From assembly GCF_036898095.1 (NCBI RefSeq), contig NC_090729.1, forward strand, positions 72,105,024 to 72,169,023: a DNA stretch of 64,000 nucleotides. Direction: 5' to 3'. Within the stretch, counting starts at the first letter, position 1. Each line of letters starts with the position of its first letter. Position numbers and translations under genes: made by a program. This DNA is from Palaemon carinicauda (taxonomy: Eukaryota > Arthropoda > Malacostraca > Decapoda > Palaemonidae). The notes below the pieces were generated by a model, which saw nothing but the letters and a program-made list of their open reading frames with translations, did no database searches and was not told where the DNA came from. Positions 54,277 to 64,000 of the stretch are shown here, piece by piece.

Positions 54277-55112
54277 AATATCATTTTGGCAGTTATCTTG
54301 GTGATGTACTGTACTGCTATATTGGTTATTGGCATTCGCCTATTTTGGTTTTATTTGGTATTTAATCGCTATGTTTATAGCTTAAAAGGTAGGATTAGAA
54401 ATTTTTTCAACCTACTGTAAACTAACGAAAAACATGATGGCGGTAGGTAAACACCCCGCCTACTCTATGACGTCACAGTCATATGACGTTAGCTATGGTA
54501 TGACTTGCAATTTCTTTCTTTTTCTACAAAGAATGACAAAGTATTTAAGTTTTATAAGATAAAAGAATTATGTTATTTTAAGAAAATTTTTGTCCTTTTA
54601 GTATACTGTACTGTACTTTCTTTAGGTAATCTTCGATCCATTTTCAAAGATTAAATAAACTAGCGTTCAGTTTATTTTACGCTACGCAGTTCTCAGTCAA
54701 TCAATACAGTATTGCAAATTTCTTTGTATCGTTGTTTATGGAAAGTAAATTCTTCTTAAAAACCAAAGTATTTTAAGTTTTTTAAGATAAGGAACACAAT
54801 TCTGTGTATCGTTGTTTCCTTTTTTGATATTGGTATAAGATAAGAGGAATATGTTATTTTGAGAAAATATTTGTCCTTTTAGTATATTTTCTTTATATAA
54901 TCTTTTTGCAGAGATTAAAGAAAATTAGCGTACAGTTAATTTTACACTACAGTACGTAGTATTCATGACAATCGATATAGTCTCACGATTCTTTGTATCG
55001 TTGTTTACTTTTTCGTTATTGGGAATACTAATATTTTTCGTATAATATATATAGATGTTTCAATTGTAAAATGTGGCAAATCATCTCTTATTGGAAACCC
55101 TTAAGTAATAAG
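54277..55112 (+). other. DIRS leader fragment with a diverged tandem duplication
   Basis: No ORF. The block around AAAGATTAAATAAACTAGCG, then TTACGCTACGCAGTT (54640-54690) is clearly related to the leaders of DIRS-f (30190-30230) and DIRS-g (43470-43500). A second, more diverged copy of about 180 bp lies at 54841-55020, each ending in CTTTGTATCGTTGTTTA. Probably the remnant of another DIRS element. Confidence 0.55.
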
Positions 55113-55519
<407 letters not shown>

Positions 55520-55973
55520 TGAACCCTCGTTTATCGTGGTAGATAGGTTCCAGACGCGGCCGCGATAGGTGAAATTCCGCGAAGTAGTGACATCATATTT
55601 ACCTGTTTATTTAACATGTATATTCGGACTTTTAAAACCTTCCCTTGTACGTAGTACTGTTAACAAACCACCCTTTAATGTACAGAACACTTAATGCATG
55701 TACTACAGCACCCTAAACTAAAACAGGCGCAAATATTAAAGGCGATTTTATATCATGCGTTTCCTAAACACCTAAAAAGCACGATAAAAAATGGCAACCA
55801 ATGTTTTGTTTACGTTCATCTCTGATCATAATGAAGAAACAAACTCATTTAGTGTACACATATATGTATAGGTTAGTTTTTGCATCGATTATATTGATTA
55901 TACAGTATGTTGATTTTTTTATTACCAATGTTTTACTTTATTTTTCTTAAGACTTCCAAATGAAATGTTTTTC

Positions 55974-56011
55974 TTTATGACGCCGCCGCCTGAAACGACG
56001 GCGTCATAAAG
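55974..56011. repeat. 13-bp perfect inverted repeat in Tigger 3' region
   Basis: CTTTATGACGCCG at 55973-55985 pairs with CGGCGTCATAAAG at 55999-56011 around a 13-base loop. Confidence 0.8.
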
Positions 56012-56213
56012 TACTGTACGCTCAGTAAACAACCACGCTCAGAACAAACAAGGCATTTAACGCGCATGATGATAGTGATAAATAATGATACAGTACAGTA
56101 TTTACAGTAAAAGCATTTACAAAATATGTTACCTTACAAATATAATTTACCGTATCTATATAAAATCATACAGTACTGTACAGTACATATTGTACGTAGC
56201 AAAGCAGGAAAAC

Positions 56214-56217
56214 AATT

Positions 56218-56276
<59 letters not shown>

Positions 56277-56323
56277 TTTACGTATGTACTGTAAATGTAA
56301 ATTTTAAACAAAAAAAATCAATT

Positions 56324-56422
<99 letters not shown>

Positions 56423-56459
56423 TTTACGTACGTAAATGTAAATTTTAAACAAAAAAAAT
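56214..56459. repeat. Duplicated unit carrying (GA)n
   Basis: Two tandem copies (about 56214-56321 and 56322-56459) each read ATTTACGAGAGA..., a GA tract, ATTGTTTTACGTA, GTAAATGTAAATTTTAAAC, then an A-run. The GA tracts differ in length (about 52 and 91 bp). Confidence 0.88.
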
Positions 56460-56547
56460 ATTATAGGTTACAACATGTAGACTTTTAAAACCATCCCTTT
56501 AACTTAATGCATACAGTACGTACAGTACTAAACTATAAAACAGGCAC

Positions 56548-56609
56548 AAAAGGGATTTTGACGAAGGAAAAATCTATTTCTGGGGAGAGACCTGTGGCGC
56601 CCGGTGAAA
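56548..56609 (-). repeat. DIRS-h 3' terminal repeat
   Basis: 62 bp, exact reverse complement of 56939-57000. Starts AAAAGGGATTTTGACGAAGG, so the junction with Tigger is an A (T) run. Confidence 0.93.
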
Positions 56610-56938
56610 AGTCCTTCTTGTATATCTTTTCTGATAAAACCTTCCAATTATACCAGAGAAAGATAAAAGCATGGAATGCTGAGGTTACAACCCTCGCGCG
56701 AGCACCTTTTGGGTGTCGTGTATAAAGCAAAGGCGCGTGAAATCCACTATTCACAGGTTGTCTTCCATTTAGTTAATTCCTTCGTCAAAGGGATGGGCCG
56801 ATACAAAGGCCCTAGCTAAACCCCCATCGCCACACCACCCACGCCACGACGCGAGCGCCATCTGAACAACATCCTTCTGTATTGGCCATGATGGCTTGGA
56901 AAGGAAAGGGTGGGATCGTGTAAAATAAAGGGGAAGGG

Positions 56939-57035
56939 TTTCACCGGGCGCCACAGGTCTCTCCCCAGAAATAGATTTTTCCTTCGTCAAAATCCCTTTT
57001 CTGGGTCGACCTGTGGCGCCCGGTGAAAATGTACC
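56939..57035 (-). repeat. DIRS-h internal complementary region
   Basis: 56939-57000 mirrors the 3' terminus exactly. 57001-57035 (GGTCGACCTGTGGCGCCCGG) is the complement expected for the lost 5' terminus. The CTGTGGCGCCCGGTGAAA core is in both halves in opposite orientation. Confidence 0.9.
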
Positions 57036-57407
57036 AGAGAATGCCTTCCAAGCCCAACAATAACTACTAATTAATAAGGGGAGAGAAACAACACCATGTA
57101 AAGAAAATCATATATAATTAAGGTAAGTAGGCATAAAACATAAACTAGCCACAGGTCATAGTGAGAGTAAGGTTAAACAAACATGATAACAGGGAAACCT
57201 CTGAGTATCAGAGGAAAACATGCAACAAAACTGACATGGCTAAGAATATCCCAACCTTATAACAACGGAACACAATAATAGTTACAATCATATTAACCTA
57301 ATATGTAATAAACTTAGGGCTAACGAACCACCAAGGAAGCGGCGTCGTGGTGCGAGTGGTGGGTAGGAGGGAGAAGAGAAGAGATGGATGAAAGGAAGAA
57401 CAAAAGA
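57036..57407 (-). other. DIRS-h trailer, no gene
   Basis: AT-rich stretch between the ICR and the recombinase stop. Nothing recognisable. Confidence 0.6.
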
Positions 57408-58784
57408 TCAATGGGGAGAGATAAGGCTCCCAGCTGCAACCGGTGGGTATTTAAGAGCCTGTAAGTTCTTTAGATAGTGGCGTTTGAAGACCATAGGAGA
57501 TTTCCAACCCGTGTACTTCTTAAGGTTATCAAAGTCCATATTCTGGAAATAGTTGATGGAGGTAGCTATCGATCGGATATCATGAGCATGGGGAAATGAT
57601 CCCGGATTGGCTTGTTTAATGAAGTATAGGATCTGTTGCCTAATGCCACGTATGGAAATGGTACCTTCTTGTTCTCTGATAAACAAGGGGCCAGACGATC
57701 GGGTAGCAGTCCTGGCTAAGAAGGCCCTGAGAGTGGTGACCGGACATAGAGAAGTATCTTGGAGAAGAGGAATAATCTTCCAAGGGGACCACCTATTTTG
57801 GGGGTCCTCGTTCTTAGCTAGGAATGCCCTGTCTGGTGAAAGAAGTACCTCACCTGAAGGGAGGAAATCCATGTTCTCTGAGTTTCGTGAGAGAGCTGCT
57901 AGTTCTGAGATTTTGGAACCCGAGGCCAAAGCTGTTAGAAATAAAGTCTTCCTAAGAAGAGTGACATAAGAACAGGATTCGTTGTCCGTGTCGGAGGCCA
58001 GTTTGAGGACATCATTTAGAGACCAAGAGACCTTTTGAGGACGAACCGAAGGTCGAAGCCTAGCACATGCTTTCGGAATAGATGAGAAATAAGACTCCGC
58101 CAGGTTAATGTTAAACCCAACCAGGAAGACTTTCCTCAGAGCTGACTTAATGGTGGTTATAGTGCTAGCTGCTAGGCCTTTGTCAAATATGGACCTAAAG
58201 AAGGAGATGGCTAAATTAGGAGTCATAACCGAATGGTCTGAAGTCCTTAAGAAATCCGCTAGTTTCTTAACCGCCGAATCATATTGGCGAATCGTTGAGT
58301 CCCTTTTGTCTGATTCTATAAAGAGGACATTATCTGGGTCAATGTTTGCGTCCCTACGCGCCGCAAACTTCATGAAATCCACAAAGTTAGGGTTTTGGCT
58401 ATCCTTGAGGAATCTGACACAGTCCGAGTTTGGACCACCTGGGTCAGTTTGGGGAATGGGATCCGGAAGGGACGGAGTTTCAACTCGAGGAGGAGAGGAA
58501 ACCAACTGCTCTTTGGCCAGTGAGGTGCCACTAAAGCTACTGCCCCGTTGAAGGAGCGGAGTTTGTGCAAGACTTTCAGTAGAAGATTCACTGGAGGGAA
58601 TAAGTAGATCTTCTGCCAATGGTTCCAATCCAGGGTTAATGCGTCCATGGCATAAGCCTGAGGGTCCAGGTTCGGAGTCACATAACATGGGAGTTTGTGA
58701 TTGAGTCGGGTCGCGAATAGATCTACCTGGAGACCTGGAACCAGCCTGAGGATCCACCGGAAGGAGTGCATGTCCAGGGACCAC
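57408..58784 (-). CDS. DIRS-h tyrosine recombinase, full length, catalytic Arg replaced
   Basis: Open over 458 codons. The N-terminal 120 or so codons overlap RNase H in the -1 frame and are Pro/Ser-rich. The recombinase proper starts near DCVRFLKDSQNPNFVDFM and DSTIRQYDSAVKKLADFL, with STITTIKSALRKVF. The first catalytic box reads ALASGSKISELAALS, where DIRS-a has ARVSE: the Arg is Lys here. The other residues are in place: HxxR in AHDIRSIATS, Trp in TGWKSPMVF and Tyr in KRHYLKNL. Long open frame with one key substitution; activity is doubtful. Confidence 0.9.
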   Translation of the reverse strand: MVPGHALLPVDPQAGSRSPGRSIRDPTQSQTPMLCDSEPGPSGLCHGRINPGLEPLAEDLLIPSSESSTESLAQTPLLQRGSSFSGTSLAKEQLVSSPPRVETPSLPDPIPQTDPGGPNSDCVRFLKDSQNPNFVDFMKFAARRDANIDPDNVLFIESDKRDSTIRQYDSAVKKLADFLRTSDHSVMTPNLAISFFRSIFDKGLAASTITTIKSALRKVFLVGFNINLAESYFSSIPKACARLRPSVRPQKVSWSLNDVLKLASDTDNESCSYVTLLRKTLFLTALASGSKISELAALSRNSENMDFLPSGEVLLSPDRAFLAKNEDPQNRWSPWKIIPLLQDTSLCPVTTLRAFLARTATRSSGPLFIREQEGTISIRGIRQQILYFIKQANPGSFPHAHDIRSIATSINYFQNMDFDNLKKYTGWKSPMVFKRHYLKNLQALKYPPVAAGSLISPH

Positions 58785-60321
58785 TCCGATTCCAGTGGGC
58801 TCGTCCTGGATAATGAGTCTGCTATCACATTCTGGACTCCTGCTAGGTGAGTTGCTGACAGGAACCAGTCTTTGTCGGCTGCCAAGGTGAAGATAGTGAC
58901 CAGGATCTGATTCAGGTTGGGTGATTTGGACCCCCCCTGTTGAGGCAGTGGACTACGGCCGTGCTGTCTGAGACTACTCTGATGTGGGTCGACCTCGGAG
59001 GGGAGATTCTCTTCAGGGTCAAGAACACCGCCATGGCTTCGAGAACATTGATATGGAACTGTCTCATGGCAGGTGACCAAGAGCCCTGAAACATTTGATG
59101 TTGGGAGTAACCCCCCCCAACCACTCAGAGACGCGTCGGTATGAATTGTCACTTGTGGAGAGGGGAACTGTAGAGGAACCGACTTGGAGAGGTTCCTCCG
59201 ATCGGACCATGGTTGTAGTCTCATTTTCAAGACAGAGGGGATCTTCGAGGTCTTGTCTCTTAAAGGTATTGTCGCCCTCTTTTCTCCAAACTCGATTGAT
59301 GTCTTTGAGTTTGGCTTTTAATAGGAGATCGGTCAGTGAGGCAAACTGGAGTAGGCCGAGGATTCGTTCTAAAGCTCTTCTGGACACCTGTTTGTGTTTG
59401 AGAAAGTTCCTGACCTTGGAAGCTATCTCCCTCACCTTCTTGGGAGGAAGGGAGAGCTTGTGCTTTGAGAGGTCCCAACGGATGCCTAACCATTTGAAGA
59501 GGCTTGATGGTTGTAGGCGGGACTTCCGGAGGTTGACTTGGAAGCCCAGTTTGGCGAGAAAATGGAGTACCTTCGACGTAGCTCTGTTGCATTCCTGGTG
59601 CGACTGGGCCCAAATGAGCCAATCGTCCAGATAGGCGACGATTTGTATCCCTTGGTGTCTTGAGTTGCTCGAGCACCGTCTCCCCCAGTTTCGTGAATAC
59701 CCTGGGGGCAATGCTGAGACCGAAGGGCATGACTTTGAATGCGAAGGCTCGCTTGCCGAGACGGAAGCCTAGGTAAGGAGAGAAGTTTCGAGCTACTGGG
59801 ACATGATAATAGGCGTCGGTAAGATCGATAGAGGTGGTGACGGCCCCACGGGGAAGTAAGGTCCGTACCTGAGAGATAGTCAGCATACGGAACTTGTCGC
59901 AAAGGATGTAAGAGTTGAGCTTCGACAAGTCCAGAACTACCCTCAATGCCGACGAGTCTTTCTTCGGGACTGTAAACAGGCGGCCTTGGAATTTCAGGGA
60001 TCGAACCCGCTTGATTGCTCTCTTCTTGAGTAACTCCGCGGTGTACTCTTCCAGGATGGGAGTGGGTCTCTGGAAGAAGGTCACCGGTGGAGGAGGGGAT
60101 CCCTGTGACCCTTTCCAACCCAAGCCCCTTGATATTATGCTGTGAGCCCATGGACTGAAGGTCCAATGGTCCCGGAAGTGATAAAGTCTCCCTCCTACCG
60201 GCATCACATCATTGGGAGGGAGTGAACTTAGGGCCCCTCCCTCCACGGGAACCCCTTGCTCTAGGCCCGCCGCGTTGGCGGAACTGTCCTCTACCTCTGA
60301 AACTCCCTCTTTGGTATCCAC
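58370..60321 (-). pseudogene. DIRS-h reverse transcriptase / RNase H, broken by frameshifts
   Basis: RT starts near MPVGGRLYHFRDHWTFSPW and overlaps the gag end. RVRSLKFQGRLFTVPKKD, RVVLDLSKLNSY, IDLTDAYYHVPVARNF, MPFGLSIAPRVFTKL. Near 59650 the frame shifts just before VAYLDDWLIWA (catalytic YLDD 59622-59633), and again near 59240. RNase H: VTIHTDASLSGWGG, then an 8-C run (59111-59118) and a 7-C run (58931-58937) bracket a segment read in another frame (FHINVLEAMAVFLTL, VVSDSTAVVHCLN). After that VIADSLSRTSP and the segment VDLFATRLNHKLPCYVTP, DALTLDW, YLFPPVN and LVAPHWPKSSWFP. Confidence 0.87.
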
Positions 60322-61777
60322 GAAAGGAACCGGAGGATTCGTAGGCAGGGTTGTATGCAGGTGAGGGCATCCAAGAGGGGTTGGGCTGTGTACCAGGGGG
60401 AGCAGCGAGGTAGACTACCTGCTGAGGAGGCGCCTGTTGTCGAGAAGTCGAGACCGCGGAAGGCTGTGGGGACGAGGTACCCCGGGCCGCCTTGTAAGGA
60501 CTAAACCTCTGCTTCTTCTTGAAGAACGTGTGCCTCTGGGGTTCGAACCTCTTTTTGGCTGAGAGACCCCACCTTACCTGCAAATTCTGGTTTGCCCTCG
60601 CTGCGTCCTGAAGAACCTTATCCACCTCGGTCTGAGGGAAGAGGGTCTTACCCCAGTAGGAGGACGCTATCAGTCTGTTCGGCTCATGCCTGATGGTGGC
60701 CTCCGACAGAACGAACTTCCTGCAACTAACCCGAGCTGACCAGAAGTCATGGAGGTCTATTTGGTAGGATAGCAGCTGGTTCTTTGTGGCGACTCTGAAC
60801 AGCGTTTCCTCTGGGTAAAGAGATGCTAGGGACTCCATGGAGGTGATGGATTGGAGGGACGTAGCAAGTCTAGTACGGGTCTCGAACTCAGTTTTGAGAA
60901 GACTCTCTATTAATCTGGGAAGCTTCTCAGAGAAAAGAGTGGAGGCACAGTCCGGGTCTAGTTTCCCCACCGTGAAGGTAGAAGCCGCAGCATCCCAGGC
61001 TGCCGAGGTCCCCGGAATAAGCAAAGAGGTGGGGTCCGTCTCCTTGAGAGCCGGCATGGAAGAGCCTTCCTTGATGGCCTGTATAGTCAGCTCTGTGACT
61101 TTTTCTATGAGCGGCAAAGAGATGGAGGCCGCTGTCGTAAAAATAGTGTAGGAACCTTTGTGTGGGGTGAGCTTGGAGTTAATACACCCCCACTCTGATA
61201 GTGTTCTGGCCCAGATAGCCTGGGCCTGCTCTTTTGGAAATATGACCGTTTCCTTCGGTACCTTGTCCATACGGACCAATGCATGTTCCTTTAACCGTAC
61301 AAAACTATTGAACGGGAATGCTAGGCCCGGGGGATAGAACTCCAGGTCCTCTAGAGGGCGGGTGCCCATGCCCTCCAGAGTTAGGGAACCATCTACGAAT
61401 GGAGCATGCAAGGCAAACCGCCAAAGATTGTTTTTATCGAAGGGCGGCAGCTTCGATGCGTCTGGAGCAGAAGGGGGAGGAAACTGAGTTCCGGCGCGGA
61501 TCAGAGTAGCCATCATATCCTTAATCTCTGTTATTGCACCAGAGTGATGTTGAACTTGATCCCTGACCAATCCTTTGATCAGTTGGATGGGGAGGAGATC
61601 AGCCCAGGGTACCTGAAAGTCACCCGTTGGTTTTTTCTTGGATTTGGTAGACTTAGACTTCTTAGGAGTAGTGGTTTTATGAGGAGCAATATGAATATCA
61701 GGAGCTGTCGAGGGTCCGGGGACCGGTGACGTTGATACTGGCAAAGCTGAAGTCTTATAAGTTCGAAGTGGCTTCAC
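60209..61777 (-). CDS. gag: DIRS-h gag, N-terminally truncated
   Basis: Open for 522 codons; the frame extends slightly upstream to a stop near 61820, with no ATG chosen with confidence. Order: basic Lys-rich stretch (KKSKSTKSKKK, residues about 37-47), DFQVPWADLLPIQL, conserved central domain with VGKLDPDCASTLF, SEATIRHEPNRLIASSYWGK and WGLSAKKRFE, Pro/Gln-rich linker, and an Arg/Gly tail (SFRGYQRGSFRGRGQFRQRG) typical of RGG RNA-binding. The zinc module seen in DIRS-a is missing, consistent with 5' truncation. Overlaps the RT ORF by about 110 bp. Confidence 0.82.
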   Translation of the reverse strand: MKPLRTYKTSALPVSTSPVPGPSTAPDIHIAPHKTTTPKKSKSTKSKKKPTGDFQVPWADLLPIQLIKGLVRDQVQHHSGAITEIKDMMATLIRAGTQFPPPSAPDASKLPPFDKNNLWRFALHAPFVDGSLTLEGMGTRPLEDLEFYPPGLAFPFNSFVRLKEHALVRMDKVPKETVIFPKEQAQAIWARTLSEWGCINSKLTPHKGSYTIFTTAASISLPLIEKVTELTIQAIKEGSSMPALKETDPTSLLIPGTSAAWDAAASTFTVGKLDPDCASTLFSEKLPRLIESLLKTEFETRTRLATSLQSITSMESLASLYPEETLFRVATKNQLLSYQIDLHDFWSARVSCRKFVLSEATIRHEPNRLIASSYWGKTLFPQTEVDKVLQDAARANQNLQVRWGLSAKKRFEPQRHTFFKKKQRFSPYKAARGTSSPQPSAVSTSRQQAPPQQVVYLAAPPGTQPNPSWMPSPAYNPAYESSGSFRGYQRGSFRGRGQFRQRGGPRARGSRGGRGPKFTPSQ

Positions 61778-61904
61778 CTTGGGTCGTACGGAGGCAGAGG
61801 GATGTTTTAGAATGTGAGAATATTAAAGTAAAAAATAAAGATTGTTACTGTACTCACCACGAAAGAAGTTCAAGAAAAATTTGAATGATGATGGCGATGA
61901 ATTT

Positions 61905-61958
61905 GCTGCACAGTAGAAATGATGATGATGAAGCTGATGATGTGTTCTACTGTGCAGC
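61905..61958. repeat. 14-bp perfect inverted repeat after Tigger ORF
   Basis: GCTGCACAGTAGAA (61905-61918) and TTCTACTGTGCAGC (61945-61958) flank a 26-base ATG-repeat loop. Just downstream of the transposase stop, so a hairpin in the 3' UTR. Confidence 0.85.
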
Positions 61959-61969
61959 CAGGTAGTATT

Positions 61970-63844
61970 TTACGTCTCTTCAGACGGAGGTGTCTTTTCC
62001 TGGGACACCTCTTCAACTTCTTCCTGGGAAACTTCTTCAATTTCTTCCGAAGGCGTACTAGCAGGCGGAACTGGCTCTGTTTTGCGAGGCTGGAAGAACA
62101 TTGTGATCGGAAGTTGTTGCCGCTGCTTCTTTTTCCGATCTAAGAGCATCTTGTAGGGAGTCATTATGTCATCAACCTTGTTGCAGAATTGCATCGACCG
62201 AACCATATCCTCGTCCCACTCTTGCAACATTTCTTTCAACTCCTTTGCATGGTTGCAGGCCTTGGCAAGCCGTTCTAATGTTAAGCCCGTTTCTTCGACA
62301 TTTTCTTGGGTCTCTTCCTGGGTTTCACTTTCTTCTTCGCTTGCCGATTTCGTCAGGTCTTTGAGGTCTGCGTCAGTTAGGGGCTGGGAATGGCAGTCCA
62401 ACAACTCGTCGACGTCTTCAGTCGTCATGTCGCCAAACCCGTCACCTCCAATTATGGCAGCCAACTGCACAGATTTGCGTATTGCAGAGTGTTGGATTTC
62501 AGCAGGTGTAAATCCCTCGTCGTCGTAAACAATCTGGGGCCACAACTTCTTCCAGCTCGCATTCACAGTTGCAGGTTTCATCTCTTGAAGTGCCTTCTGA
62601 ATATTCTGCAGGCACGTGGCTATGGTGTACTGCCGCCAGTACGCCTTCAAGTTAAAATCTTCATCCTCATTATCTTGGGCAGCATCCACACACGCAACGA
62701 GGTCCGCCAAGGTGTTCTTCGTGTAGAGGGCCTTGAACGCCCTGATAACCCCCTGGTCCATCGGTTGAATTAATGACGTGGTGTTGGGTGGCAGGAACTC
62801 AACCTGAATGCCCTCATGCGACAGGTCAGTTGCGTGTCTACCAGCGTTATCCATAAGGAGAAGGATCTTGAATGGCAAGCCCTTCTCTAAGAGATATTTG
62901 CTGACTTGCGGGATAAAACACTGATGGAACCAGTTGGAGGTCAGCATCTTCGTAATCCATGCTTTTTGATTATGCATCCAGTACACGGGAAGGAGATTCT
63001 TATTTTTATTTTTCAAAGCGCGAGGATTTTTCGACTTATAAATAAGCCCCGGCTTTAGCAAAAATCCAGCAGCATTGCCACACATCACGAGGGTAACGCG
63101 ATCCTTGAATGCTTCAAAGCCAGAGGCTTTGGCTTCCTCTTTGAATAGGAAAGTTCGCGACGGCATTCTCTTCCAAAACAAGCCGGTCTCATCCATATTA
63201 AAGACTTGTTCTGGCTTGTGTCCACCTTCGGCGATAATATTCTTGAATGTCTGGTTCGCGTAAGTTTCAGCAGCGGCAGTGTCAGCCGAAGCAGCCTCGC
63301 CATGCAGGGAAACGCTTTTCAGAGCGAAGCGTTTCTGAAACTTCGCGAACCATCCTTTGCTGGCGGAAAAACGTTTCTGAGGCTGGGAATCAGTGGATGT
63401 CCCTGGTTGAGGATCATCTGCATCATCATCATCTTCAGCATGGTTGCCGTCGTCGTCTTGAGGTTCCTTTGCAGCAAAATTCTCATACAAGCTCAAAGCC
63501 TTTGTTCGGATGGTGTTCGTATCCAAGGCTATGTTCTTCCGGCAGTCGGCAATCCACACAGCTAAAGCACCTTCCATGCGTACGATCGTTTTATTACGCG
63601 TTGTAACGACTCGCTTCGCTGATCTGCTAAAGGTGATTGCAGCCGTCTTTCTAATGTTCGCCTCGTCCTTCTTGATATAGCGAACAGTAGATTCGTTGAT
63701 CCCAAAATGGCGCGCAGCGGACGCGTAACTTCTACCATCTTTTAACATATCGAGAAGCGTAACCTTCTCAGCAATCGTCATCATCCTTCGGTGGCGTTTA
63801 GGCTCACTACCAGCCTTAGTAGAAGCAGAACGCTTGGGAGCCAT
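61970..63844 (-). CDS. Tigger/pogo transposase, intact
   Basis: 624 codons, MAPKRSAS to EKTPPSEET. Cut-and-paste transposase of the pogo/Tigger group, related to CENP-B and jerky proteins. Psq-type HTH at residues about 20-65 (KVTLLDMLKDGRSYASAARH), CENP-B-type HTH at about 85-175 (GALAVWIADCRK, FSASKGWFAKFQKRF), DDE catalytic core with Asp218 (NMDETG), Asp332 (MDNAGRH) and Asp363 (QPMDQGVI). The 30-residue spacing between the last two fits pogo-like DD30D. The acidic low-complexity C-terminus (EEIEEVSQEE) is usual. No stop or frameshift, so this copy could be functional if its termini are intact. Confidence 0.94.
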   Translation of the reverse strand: MAPKRSASTKAGSEPKRHRRMMTIAEKVTLLDMLKDGRSYASAARHFGINESTVRYIKKDEANIRKTAAITFSRSAKRVVTTRNKTIVRMEGALAVWIADCRKNIALDTNTIRTKALSLYENFAAKEPQDDDGNHAEDDDDADDPQPGTSTDSQPQKRFSASKGWFAKFQKRFALKSVSLHGEAASADTAAAETYANQTFKNIIAEGGHKPEQVFNMDETGLFWKRMPSRTFLFKEEAKASGFEAFKDRVTLVMCGNAAGFLLKPGLIYKSKNPRALKNKNKNLLPVYWMHNQKAWITKMLTSNWFHQCFIPQVSKYLLEKGLPFKILLLMDNAGRHATDLSHEGIQVEFLPPNTTSLIQPMDQGVIRAFKALYTKNTLADLVACVDAAQDNEDEDFNLKAYWRQYTIATCLQNIQKALQEMKPATVNASWKKLWPQIVYDDEGFTPAEIQHSAIRKSVQLAAIIGGDGFGDMTTEDVDELLDCHSQPLTDADLKDLTKSASEEESETQEETQENVEETGLTLERLAKACNHAKELKEMLQEWDEDMVRSMQFCNKVDDIMTPYKMLLDRKKKQRQQLPITMFFQPRKTEPVPPASTPSEEIEEVSQEEVEEVSQEKTPPSEET

Positions 63845-64000
63845 TGTACAGTAGGATTTGACAAAAAGTTCAACTTAAAAAGGTCCCACACAGCACAGAT
63901 TAAACTTCACAAACGTAAGAACGTCTACTCAGCGATACGCGGGAACAGAGAGTGGACGACCCGGGCCCGCGAGAACCTAGATGCTGGAAGCTGGAGATGA
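63845..64000 (-). other. Tigger 5' region up to window edge
   Basis: Upstream of the transposase start, no second terminal repeat yet. The element continues beyond the window. Confidence 0.6.

Larger units (their letters stand above)
56548..61800 (-). mobile_element. DIRS-h: DIRS element, 5' end truncated
   Basis: In element orientation gag (61777-60209), RT/RNase H (60321-58370) and recombinase (58784-57408) follow. The 3' terminus 56548-56609 is an exact 62-bp inverted match to 56939-57000 in the ICR. The 5' terminal repeat predicted by the other ICR half is absent on the right side, where Tigger sequence begins near 61801. Same subfamily as DIRS-a. Confidence 0.9.

Noticed and set aside
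54277..54330. Right end of DIRS-b beyond DIRS-c
   Set aside because: No inverse match to the DIRS-b left end (21290-21450) was found there.
56085..56488. Open frames of Arg/Glu repeats
   Set aside because: Translation of GA microsatellites in Tigger non-coding DNA.

Overview
This 64-kb window is animal genomic DNA made almost entirely of transposable elements stacked inside one another; no complete host gene is visible. The mix points to an arthropod, most likely a decapod crustacean such as a shrimp or prawn: eight DIRS-type tyrosine-recombinase retrotransposons, two Ty3/Gypsy LTR elements, a LINE ending in a TTA-repeat tail, a Tigger/pogo DNA transposon, and long TA and GA microsatellites. 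The organism assignment is inference from this repeat profile, not from a diagnostic gene.

Left region (1-21.3 kb). DIRS-a (plus strand, cut by the left window edge) ends near 7640. A minus-strand LINE follows (about 8083-13060) and is split by a small Ty3/Gypsy element, Gypsy-1 (8745-11723), with identical 110-bp LTRs and a 5-bp target duplication. Gypsy-2 (13533-18368, minus) is nearly intact: gag and pol share one reading frame broken by only three stop codons. From 18.4 to 21.3 kb lies AT-rich DNA with a degenerate minisatellite, a duplicated CCAAT/CRE promoter-like block with a 54-codon ORF downstream, and a C-rich duplicated block.

Central region (21.3-54.3 kb). DIRS-b is cut at 27464 by DIRS-c. 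DIRS-c is interrupted inside its gag zinc module by DIRS-d of the same family. DIRS-d holds DIRS-e, which holds DIRS-f, and separately carries DIRS-g in its internal complementary region. Reading outside in: c contains d; d contains e and g; e contains f. Most elements show the DIRS hallmark: inverted terminal repeats plus an internal complementary region equal to the reverse complement of both termini joined, as expected for replication through a circle.

Right region (54.3-64 kb). A DIRS leader fragment and about 400 bp of (TA)n are followed by a Tigger transposon (minus strand) running past the right edge. It has an intact 624-aa DDE transposase and is itself split by DIRS-h (minus strand).

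How the genes work together: in each DIRS element gag is followed by reverse transcriptase/RNase H, a conserved post-RNase-H segment, and then a tyrosine recombinase that starts inside the RNase H ORF in the -1 frame. The recombinase would integrate the circular DNA, usually into a short T run without target duplication. Many copies carry stops, frameshifts (several at C homopolymers) or internal deletions, so most are dead or depend on other copies.
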